Shown: positions 55,701-64,000 of the stretch, piece after piece | Numbering within the stretch: position 1 is the stretch's first letter | Layout: each line of letters begins with the position of its first letter | Assembly (NCBI RefSeq): GCF_037392515.1 | Contig: NC_090280.1 | Location: 28,711,118-28,775,117, forward strand | Source of the DNA: Haliotis asinina | Taxonomy: Eukaryota; Mollusca; Gastropoda; Lepetellida; Haliotidae | Direction: 5' to 3' | DNA: 64,000 nt | The notes under the pieces: model-generated | Databases searched by the model: none | Seen by the model: the letters and a program-made list of their open reading frames with translations, nothing else | What the model was told of the DNA's origin: nothing | Program-made: the position numbers and the translations under genes

Positions 55701-56361
55701 TCAAATTCTGAATGTGAAACAGGAATAGAGACGAGGGAGTGTGGTGTTCAAATTGCCGTCAAGAGTTGATGGTTTACACTTTTGATAAGTTTTAAAAAAA
55801 TATTGTATATTCTACTGCGACACCTCGGGACTGTACTTCGAGTGTCCCCAGTTTCAGTCTAATCACGTTCATATCAGGATGCGACCCGACAGCTGATGGA
55901 CAGGTGTTGCAGATAGCAATGTCACGTGACAAGAATCGGCACGTGCTCCAAGTGTCGTAACAATTTTGGTCTTCACGTATGTAATACTGAACGTGTAGAT
56001 TGCATTATAAAGAGCATACTGTTGTAACATCCAGGATTTGAGTTTGTCAAGCATCGCTTTCAGACGTATTCGGCAGTATAACTGCACAGATGTTTATTAC
56101 TCATTTTTAATGATTCAGATTGTAACATCTACAGAATTTAGCAAAATAAAAGGATATATATTAAGGACAAGTTTTTTTTCAGAAGGAATTTGCCTAATGC
56201 AGACTGGCAAAACGATTCACAGGCCTAGACAGTGCGCTGTAGACATCGAGGGTAGAAGCCTTGACCGGGTGCTAGGTTCGCTAGGTATAAGGTTGAAGAC
56301 AGATGGTGCTGCAGACGATCGGCATAGACCCACAGAATGGCGTTGTAAATGTCGCTTGTGT
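55701..56361. other. Intergenic, no gene seen
   Basis: No supported frame. Confidence 0.5.
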
Positions 56362-56525
56362 CGTGAGTGAGTGAGTGGTTATAGTTCTATGCTGCTTTTA
56401 GCAATAGTCCAGCAGTAACACTGCGGTGGACTCCAGAAACGGCCGTCACACATTGTACCCATGTGGGGAATCAAACTCGGGTTTTCGTCGTGACGAGCGA
56501 ACGCGTTATCCACAAAACTACCCTT
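56362..56525 (-). mobile_element. SINE-A copy
   Basis: GTGAGTGAGTGAGTGG tail, CCATGTGGGGAATCAAACTC, GACGAGCGAACGCGTTATCC. Confidence 0.9.
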
Positions 56526-56945
56526 TCGTCGAATGAGTGTAGACGACTTCAGATGGCGGCTATAGCAGACAAGAGAGGCTGCTTCAGATGTGAGATAGAT
56601 ACGGGGGTAGATAAGGGTGGAATGTATTATCAGTCCCAGAAACCGCACAAGGTTACATGTAGTCTGCCAGATGTCACATAGACATAAACTGGACTAGTTG
56701 CTATCACAATGTTATGTCACAGTGTTGCTACGCTGATAGAACATTGCCCGGTCGCTGTACTATTGCTGGTTGCACATGTTCACATATTCACTCACGACAC
56801 TACCCTCACAAACAATGAATAACAACAAACAAACGACAAACACTGGTCATTACTCAATACACAGCATGGTTTCATGGTTAATGCATTTTCTTTGAAAATT
56901 CGGTTTTCAGGGAACGGAAACGCGATGCTATGTCGCTCTCTACGA
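56526..56945. other. Intergenic, no gene seen
   Basis: No supported frame. Confidence 0.5.
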
Positions 56946-56947
56946 GT

Positions 56948-57190
56948 GTGAGTGAGTGGGTTTAGTTTTAAGCCGTACTTAGCATTATTAGAACTATATG
57001 GCGGCGATCTGTAAATAATCTGGGACAGACAATCCAGTGATCAACAGCATGAGCATTGATTTGCGCAAATGGAAACCGATGACATGTGTTAACCAAGTTA
57101 GCGAGCCCGACCAATACGATCCGGTTAGTCGCCTCATACGACAAGCATGAGTTACTGAAGACCAATTCTAACTCGGATCTTCACTGGTCT
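56948..57190 (-). mobile_element. SINE-B copy
   Basis: TGAGTGAGTGGGTTTAG tail, GGCGGCGATCTGTAAATAAT, CTCGGATCTTCACTGGTC head. Confidence 0.92.
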
Positions 57191-57855
57191 ACCAGATAGA
57201 TACTAGAAGGGACACGCAGTTGCATACTGCTGGCGCAGCAACCGGTATTTGTAGAACAAAAATCGTCACGCTACTGCAATGAATGGGTACACGGTATGCT
57301 GTTCTAATCCTGCCGGGTACCCAGTCATTGCAGTATGATGGTCTATTGGAGTACCAGCAGGGTCTGCGAATGTTGAACATGCAAGGGAACATAACTAGAG
57401 CGATATAGGAACTTGAGCCCACATCACTGAATCCTGACACAAATAAGGGAAACAACTCGTCACTAGGAGTAGGCGATTACGACAATATAATGTATTCAGA
57501 CATAACTTCAGCAACAAGGATGTACATCTACTTGAAATAATGGCCAAGTGTGTCCCTCCAATTCACTTTAGACGACTGCCGCTGCAAGTGTGGACGCTGG
57601 CATTTACTTAACCAAAACTATCACAGTAAGTGTCCAAAGTTCGCCTTGCAGATCAAGGTGACCTCTTGTGCCCCGGTAAATCCTTTGGGTCATTGGTTTA
57701 CACTTTGAGTTCACATGATTCACAGAGTGCATTGGCACACCTCGTCACAATGTAAATGAAAAAAAGACCTACCCATCCAAATTCCCTTCACCAGAACCTG
57801 AGGCCGAGCCTCATCTCAAACCTAACGCTGTGTGACACAAGTTCGACCTGATCGA
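57191..57855. other. Intergenic, no gene seen
   Basis: No supported frame; a short inverted pair CATTGCAGTA/TACTGCAATG lies near 57270-57335. Confidence 0.45.
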
Positions 57856-57857
57856 GT

Positions 57858-57996
57858 GAGTGATTTTGATTCAGTACCGCTTTTAAGCAATATTCCAGCA
57901 ATATCACAGCAGGGGGCACCAGAAATGGCCTCCACACGCTGTACCCATGTGACGTGACGAGTGAAAGCCTTAACCACTAGGCTACCTGTCCGCCCC
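57858..57996 (-). mobile_element. SINE-A copy
   Basis: GAGTGAGTGATTTTG tail, AGCAATATTCCAGCAATATC, CCTTAACCACTAGGCTACC head. Confidence 0.9.
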
Positions 57997-58231
57997 TTGG
58001 TCTGATCGAGGTGACTGGAACGACGCGGTCATATGGACACAGTTGATATCTGCCTACCTGGTGGTTGGGACAAACATCTTTGAGATTTGGCCATGTGGTG
58101 GTTGGGACATTGTTGAAATAGGGGCATGTGGTGGTTTGGGCATCGTTGAAATTGGGGCCTCTGGTGGTTGGGACATGGTAGAGATTGGGCCACGTGGTGG
58201 TTGGGACTTAGTTGAAATTGAGATACTTTCT

Positions 58232-58959
58232 CAGGCCTACCATACAAACGGTGAACAAATCATCAAAACTGAAACCTTATGAACCAAAACAGAACAAAAA
58301 CACCAAAACAGGAAAATAAACTTCTAAAACTGCATCTAAAACCGATAAAACGCTTTATAACGGAAAGCTAGTCGTTTGAAATTGAGACAAATCTCTCGTA
58401 TCAGCCAGAACAGCGCCCGAGAACTGTCACCACGCGTACAAAACGGCAGTCATAGCATCCAAAAAAGACAACCATAGCATCTCGAAACGGCATAAACATC
58501 GTCAAAGATGGCGGCGAGGGGAGAACAGACTTTGGTCAATAATAGTTTTCGTCACCACGAGTCTAATCTTGAAAATTTTATATCGGGATGAAGCGCATCA
58601 AACCCCTATTGTATTACGCTTCAAGCATAATGTTCATACGTCTCAGCTTCTGGCATGCGATTCTACATAGTTTGGTCCCTTTTAGCAGGATTGCATGTTA
58701 AGCACCATTTACTGGCATATGTATGAACAGTATTGAGAGTCATTTGAAGAGCTTTCGGTGAAGTACTAACAAGTGTTGTGTCGTCAGCAAGCAATATTGT
58801 CGGAACACTCAGACCATACACACTTATTATGAGCGTTTGTTTCGGTTGTAGAGGAGGTTGCAGTTTTACGAGGTTATCTTCTTATTTTGGTCATTTTTCT
58901 GTTTTGGTGTATTTGCGTTCAGTTTTGATTATCTGTTCACCGTTTGTATGGCAGGCCTG
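58232..58959. mobile_element. 728-bp DNA element with about 110-bp terminal inverted repeats
   Basis: The left end CAGGCCTACCATACAAACGG is the inverse of the right end with one change, and similarity continues inward for about 110 bases through CACCAAAACAG. The interior carries a LINE RT fragment. No target duplication was found. Non-autonomous. Confidence 0.75.
58600..58830 (-). pseudogene. LINE reverse-transcriptase fragment (ADD motif)
   Basis: One open stretch reads GLSVPTILLADDTTLVSTSP and then KALQMTLNTVHTYASKWCLT and CNPAKRDQ. This is the RT active-site segment (LxADDxxLxS) with the following W-L-N-P pattern. It stops soon after and lies inside the 728-bp TIR element. Confidence 0.75.
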
Positions 58960-59089
58960 TTAATGGTTGGGGTGTGGTGGTCGGGACATGGTTGAGACTG
59001 AGGCACTTAATGGCTGGGACGTGGTTAAGCTTGAGACATGTGGTGGTTAGGACACAGCTGAGATTGGACCAGTGTATTTCCGACATCGT

Positions 59090-59780
59090 TGACACTAGGC
59101 AACGGATTATGGTTGCGCGGAGATAAAACTGTGAGTTCGATTTTAAGGAATTAAGGGCAATGTTGCTATACGCCGCAGTGAAACATATTCAATCAAAGCA
59201 TAGCTGCCGAGAAGATAGTGACAAACCAGAGGCAAAAAGCATGTGTATCGTCCCATATAATGTGTGAGCTGTATTAGCCTCACATTGGGTCCCCAAACAC
59301 ACATGAAATAAGCCAGGGAATGTTCCACAGAGCCACCGTAACGCAATGGCGATGATGCTCCCATGAGGGTAACAGCCAACTCGCACTCAGATCGTCTTAT
59401 GGGACGGAGCCCATGTACAAATCCACAGTAACATTACAGTGTCACCGGAGGTCCTTACCTGGAGGTGATTCAAGGGCAGTATCAGAATGCAACGTATGGA
59501 TGTCCAGGGTTATCTCCTCTGATGGTCACCTGTGACGGACGATGTTTTACTATGCATAGTACAAGTAGTGTGTAAATGCTCAGCTCAGCTGATAGTCACG
59601 TGTTAACCATGTGATGTTCTCACTTAATATTTCCGGGTAGGCCCGGCTTCTTGCTATTCATTGTGAACGGATAGCTACCGGCTACGGGCCAAGGTCTACT
59701 ACCTCGGATGACGCATGGGGACAGCTACCGTGTCTCTGCTTCTCGCACAATGCAGACCACCGACAGCTCACACACTTTGT
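59090..59780. other. Intergenic, no gene seen
   Basis: No supported frame. Confidence 0.5.
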
Positions 59781-59782
59781 CA

Positions 59783-59965
59783 TAGCATTGCTGACATCGA
59801 GTTTCAAGTACTATACTTCTCACATTCTTGACATCAAGGCAAACAGTCTCACATTATACAGGTCTCGCATTAGTGACATCAAGGTAGAGATGTTCAGATA
59901 CTACACTTCTCACATACCTGACATCAAGGTACACAGTCCCACATTAGGACCTCAGACATTCAGGT
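59783..59965. repeat. Imperfect minisatellite of about 40-45 bp
   Basis: CTTCTCACATTCTTGACATC, AAGGTANACAGTCTCACATT-like units, about four. Confidence 0.7.
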
Positions 59966-60251
59966 ATGGCTGACATGAAGACCCGGTGGTGAATATGATA
60001 GCCTGCACCATTTCGACCCTTGTTCCCATTATATAAAGTGTCTGAACGCCATTTGTCGCTATTACCAGATAATTACACTGCTGACGTCATACTCCAGGGC
60101 TTTGCAACTCTCAGTGCACAACAACGTGTACTGTCTCCCAGTCCCCGGACCACTCTAGGATCTCATTTGCCTACCTCTCTCTCTCATGCATAAGCCACAA
60201 ATAAAGGACTTTTGGGGGTTTTTTTTAATAAGGTTCAGTATCTCGTCTCAC

Positions 60252-60452
60252 AGACGGGGCAGTTGGGTATCGAGTAGTTAAAGCGTCCGCTCATCATGTC
60301 GAAGATCCGGTTCGATTCCCCACATGGGTACATTGTTTGTTGTTGTTTTTTTTGTTGTTGTTTGTTTTTTTGGGTTATTTTGTGTGAAACCCAATTCCAA
60401 TGCCATGGTATTGTTGACATACTGCGGCGTAAAGCCATACTCACGGACTCAT
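60252..60452 (+). mobile_element. SINE-A copy with internal (TTG)n/T-rich insert
   Basis: GTATCGAGTAGTTAAAGCG head and B box GGTTCGATTCCCC. About 50 T/G-rich bases interrupt it after GGGTACATTG before GTGTGAAACCC. Confidence 0.88.
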
Positions 60453-60806
60453 ATATCTCGGTGGCATTCTTTTTCAATATTTAGTTGCTAGTTTCAAAGC
60501 TAGACATTTTCACACTAAGTGTTAGCCCAAAGCGCCAACTCAAACATGCTTGGGTGAATAGCTATTGAAACACGTTGAGATACAACGCTGAGTAAAACTG
60601 CAAAACAAGTGACCCTATGCACAACAGCTGCAGAACATTCAAGGTCAAGGCTGGTACAGTTAAAATTGAAACGTAAGAGGTAAAGTACGTTACCAAGGAG
60701 CACAAGATGTCAAATTACATCTGACGATACCAGGTATGATTGCTGGCTGGTAGGGATGCAGGAATGCATGACTTTTATAGTAAACCTAATCTTTTGTTGA
60801 CTTGAC

Positions 60807-60925
60807 GGTGCGGTAGCCCAGTCGTACAAATATTCGTTCGCCTTGCCGAAGACCAAGGTTCAAATCCCCACATGAGTTCAATTTTATAAACCCTTTTTTG
60901 GTGTCCCTGAATGTCTTACTGCATG
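60807..60925 (+). mobile_element. SINE-A head, truncated
   Basis: GGTGCGGTAGCCCAGTCG to TGGTGTCCCTGAATGTC, joined directly to a second copy. Confidence 0.8.
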
Positions 60926-61075
60926 GGGCAGTCGGTTACGCTTTCGCTTGACACGCCGAAGACCGGGGGTTCCATTCCTCCACATGGGTGCAATGTGCGA
61001 AGTCCTAGCTTGTGTCCCCAGAATTTGCTGGAATATAGCTAGATATGACGTAATACTAAACTCAACACTTTAAAC
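60926..61075 (+). mobile_element. SINE-A copy in tandem
   Basis: GGGGCAGTCGGTTACGC head, GAAGACCGGGGGTTCCATTC, end ATATGACGTAATACTAAACT. Confidence 0.85.
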
Positions 61076-61354
61076 AACTAACAGCTTTATCTACTTACGC
61101 AAGCGTGTCCTGAATTCCAGTCGAATTCCATTTTTATTTACACCACAATTTCCTTTTCACCCCTGTCATATATTGAATATTTAGTGAATACTGCGAACAG
61201 CGGCGTCAAACTATAATCACTCACTCAACAAGACTTCAAACATAGTACAGAGACATGACTTGTTCTAGACAAGAACAGGTGCAGGCTAATAAGCCAGGGT
61301 TATGTTTTATAATCAGAGCGGAACAGTATCAACAACAACAACCCTAAGCTTGTA

Positions 61355-61665
61355 GCACCGTGAAGATTCGGTTTAGAACTGGGCCTATACTTTTTTCGAA
61401 GCTCTCCTAGCGCTAAGTTAAGCTTAGCGCTAAGTCACTTAGCACTAAGCTTCGAAAATCCAGGCCCTGATCTCCAGCAACCCATGCTTGTCGTAAGAGG
61501 CAGGATCGGCGGTCAGGCTCGCCGACTTGGATGACGCATGTCGTCGTATCCCAATTGCGTTGATCGATGCTCATGCTGTCGATCACTGGATTGTCAGTCT
61601 AGGCTAGATTATTTACAGATCGCCGCAATATAGCTGGGATATTGCCGAGTGCGGCATTACACAAC
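61355..61665 (+). mobile_element. SINE-B copy carrying a nested MITE
   Basis: GCACCGTGAAGATTCGG head is split by the 61379-61465 element, then CCAGCAACCCATGCTTGTCG to GCCGAGTGCGGC. Confidence 0.9.
61379..61465. mobile_element. Small MITE nested in SINE-B
   Basis: GGGCCTATACTTTTTTCGAAG faces CTTCGAAAATCCAGGCCC; AGCGCTAAG palindromes between. Possible 2-base (CT) duplication. Confidence 0.7.
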
Positions 61666-61713
61666 AACTCAACTTGTCGCACAGATCATTTGTCAGTGGG
61701 GAGCAACAAAGCA

Positions 61714-61774
61714 TATATATACATATATATACATACATATACATATACATATATATATATATGTGTGTGTGTGT
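61714..61774. repeat. (AT)n/(GT)n microsatellite
   Basis: ATATATACATAC-type then TGTGTG. Confidence 0.95.
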
Positions 61775-61894
61775 TATCAGAAGGGGATGGCACTTAGTGT
61801 CTGGTGGCAGATGTAATATTTTATAACTGTTTGCTACCACCTCGCATCAATGCCATTTGAAAGTGATTAAAAGCATCTGTATATGGACTCGAAC

Positions 61895-62045
61895 CTTGGA
61901 CCATACATCCAGTTAAAGTTTTCGCTCGTCACGCGAAAGACAGGGGTTCCATTCCCCACATGGGTACAATGTGTGAAGCCAATTGCTTGTGTTCCCTGTG
62001 GTGATATTGAGGGAATACTGCTAAAAGCGGCGTCCAGTCAACACA
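61895..62045 (+). mobile_element. SINE-A copy
   Basis: TTTTCGCTCGTCACGCGAAA, GGGTACAATGTGTGAAGCC, end AAAAGCGGCGTCCAGTC. Confidence 0.88.
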
Positions 62046-62089
62046 GCAAATGTATGCCCTCATATCGTGCCAGACAGGCAGACTGAATA

Positions 62090-62235
62090 AGGTTCTACGC
62101 CGCCTTTAGCAGTGTTTCCGCAATATCAAGGCCGGGACACCAGTGATGGACCACACACATTGTACACATAAGGGAAATCGAACACGCTTCTTCGGCGGGA
62201 TGGGCGAACACATTAAGCACACGGCTACCCCACAC
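62090..62235 (-). mobile_element. SINE-A copy, tail-to-tail with the previous one
   Basis: TTCTACGCCGCCTTTAGC at left, GGGAAATCGAACACG and CACGGCTACCCCAC head at right. Confidence 0.85.
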
Positions 62236-62539
62236 ACTGTTTACTACAGAGACGGCCATGTGGTGGTGAAACTGTCACGGTGTTACAACGGCAAGGATGT
62301 GTGGAATCACGGCCAAAACAAGAACAGCTGGCATCGCATCACTGATCCTGCAACAAGCTATGTTAGCACTGTAGTCGGTATGGTGCCAGCGGCAGTATAC
62401 TACCTCTATACTACCTCTCGTCCCTGGGTATTGGTACCCTCCAAAAATATTGCTATTTTGCCAGGGTACTGCCATGACACATGTTCTGACCAGTATGGCC
62501 TTCTGGCAAAGTAACTTCTCTTCAGGTGAGCTCTGAGAG

Positions 62540-62780
62540 CTAAGAGTGGTGGGTTTGGTTTCATGCCGTACTCAGCAATATTCGAACTATATGGGGAAGT
62601 CTGTTAATAATCGAGTCTCGACAAGACAATCCAGTGATCAACAGCATGAGCATCGATCTGTGGAACTGGTAACCGATGACACGTGTCAAGCAAGTCAAGC
62701 CTGACCACCCGACCCAATTAGTCTTACGACAAGCATGGGTTACTGAATGCCTATATTATAACCCGAACCTTCATGGGTTT
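62540..62780 (-). mobile_element. SINE-B copy
   Basis: TTTCATGCCGTACTCAGCAA, CAAGACAATCCAGTGATCAA, CCCGAACCTTCATGGGTT head. Confidence 0.9.
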
Positions 62781-63145
62781 AGAAGGTATGGAAGCTTCAT
62801 GTTCATCGAGCTAGGTATCTTGTGACGGGTATACTCAAGAGGCAATAAAGCAATGGTAATAATAATGTTAATTATAAGCGCCCATATCCAGGCACCCCTG
62901 CATGCTCATGCCACCCCTACATTGCTATCCCCGGCCGCAGGGTACTATCATATTTTCCTATACTTTTTCAACTCCATGAGGATCATACAGTCATGTTGCC
63001 TTTTGGGCACAATAAACTAAATACACATAGCCAATCCATCCTCACGGGTACCTTTTCCACAGCTGTGTGAATTGAGACAAAGTGGGTTTAAAAAATATCT
63101 TGACTATCAAGTATACTACGCAAATGTGTCCACCTCGGGGCTCGC
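62781..63145. other. Intergenic, no gene seen
   Basis: No supported frame. Confidence 0.5.
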
Positions 63146-63149
63146 TAAA

Positions 63150-63226
63150 TAGGTGTCTCCACCGGGGATCGAACCCAGACCTGCAGCGTGATAAGCAGAC
63201 GCCTCACCACTGCACTACTGCCCTAC
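63150..63226 (-). mobile_element. tRNA-derived SINE head, fourth type
   Basis: Inverse reads GGGCAGTAGTGCAGTGGTGA with B box GGGTTCGATCCCC 50 bases on, a tRNA-like promoter. Not folded as a real tRNA; body not recognised. Confidence 0.5.
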
Positions 63227-63599
63227 AAGATACGCACCATGGGCTATAAAACTACGATGAAAATATATTCAGAAGGCAGTGAAACTTCTCTCAGTGCTCT
63301 TAGTGCAATGAAATTATTATGCCTTGACGGCTGCAAAACCCCATCTGTATAATATGTTTTAGGGTAATAAAACGACACTGAAGGTGTGCTTTGGGGACAG
63401 TGGAACACCTCAGATGGTATGCAGTGGATCTGCAAACAATCCAGCACTAATTGTGACGACACTGTCACATACCCGCCTTGTCGGTGGAGGCATCTATGAT
63501 TGTAACGACACAATGACACTTACCTGTAACTTAATTCCCGAGATGTGAGGCCTGTTTAGCAGGTACTTACAGCCTAGTACAATCAGTGAGCTCGAGGTG

Positions 63600-64000
63600 A
63601 CCCGGGAGCCTTGACATACAAGTGTACGATACCCGTCAGCTGGCTATCAGCTGGGACAGCGCACGTGGTTTCAGATATTACCTACATCAGCTGGACGGGG
63701 AGGGGTGAGGGGCAAGCTGCACATGCGCTGTGGGTAGGGAGGAGGGTGGGTGATGACGTATCCTTACCGTCCGGCTGTATCTGGTCACTGACTGGGTGTA
63801 GAAATGGGAGGAGTGGGGACAAGCTGTAGATGATAGGGACAGGCAATGTTGATAACATACAGTCCGGTTGTATCTGGTCACTGAACCGTGGGTAGTGAGG
63901 CGGTATGAGAGGCAACATACTGTCCGTCTACAGTACTGACACTTGTCACTGACAGGGTGTAGAAAGGGGACAAGCTGTAGACAAGCAAGGGTGGACTTGT
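63600..64000. repeat. Imperfect tandem repeat of about 100 bp running off the window
   Basis: GTATCTGGTCACTGACTGGG, TGTAGAAATGGGAGGAG and GGGACAAGCTGTAGA recur at about 63775, 63870 and 63950. Confidence 0.65.

Larger units (their letters stand above)
58060..59075. repeat. 30-bp minisatellite split by an insertion
   Basis: TGGTGGTTGGGACATNGTTG-type units at 58068-58225 (five) resume at 58966-59070 (about four) on the far side of the TIR element. Confidence 0.85.

Noticed and set aside
62143-62514. 123-codon plus frame
   Set aside because: Starts inside an inverted SINE-A and has no splice or motif support.

Overview
This looks like nuclear DNA of a marine gastropod, most likely an abalone (Haliotis) or close relative. 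That is inference: the genes are split by GT-AG introns, the DNA is AT-leaning and crowded with minisatellites, and about 35 SINE copies carry CACTCACT-type tails and AATATTCCAGCAATATCACGGCGG-like bodies that I associate with abalone sequence. No virus-like element, CRISPR array, rRNA or functional tRNA gene was seen.

Two host genes can be read exon by exon, both on the minus strand and in tandem. A tetraspanin (28432-39210) has seven coding exons, all introns in phase 0, 305 codons before the stop, four membrane segments and a cysteine-rich large loop. A monocarboxylate transporter (SLC16/MCT type, 45733-52572) has six coding exons, all introns in phase 1, 654 residues, and a leader with palindromes and tiny upstream ORFs. 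The two products probably act independently at membranes.

Two further plus-strand candidates rest only on open frames joined by good splice sites: a 61-residue three-exon gene (7864-8358) and a three-exon gene for a small membrane protein (15859-25511) whose first intron contains a very large inverted-repeat element. Neither is recognised.

The rest is mobile and repetitive DNA. A 5'-truncated I/Nimb-type LINE with RNase H fills 1-5090. Tc1-like transposase fossils lie at 5650-6420 and 21410-21790. LINE reverse-transcriptase fossils lie at 16430-16740, 31740-32450 and 58600-58830. Two undescribed-looking DNA elements stand out: one at 9453-12805 (TA target duplication, CCCAGCTAACA ends, ACGTT-word arrays and a possible spliced transcription unit), and a roughly 6.2 kb inverted-repeat element at 16966-23215 whose arms carry regularly spaced GTCGC boxes. 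A third TIR element (58232-58959) has split a minisatellite. The two main SINE families and the LINE share a similar 3' tail, suggesting the LINE machinery mobilised the SINEs.

Layout: 1-5.1 kb LINE; 5.1-9.4 kb fossils and candidate small gene; 9.4-12.8 kb ACGTT element; 13-16 kb minisatellite, microsatellite and candidate exon; 17-23.2 kb inverted-repeat element; 23.3-28.4 kb repeats and candidate membrane-protein exons; 28.4-39.2 kb tetraspanin; 39.2-45.7 kb intergenic minisatellites; 45.7-52.8 kb MCT; 52.8-64 kb SINE-rich intergenic DNA.
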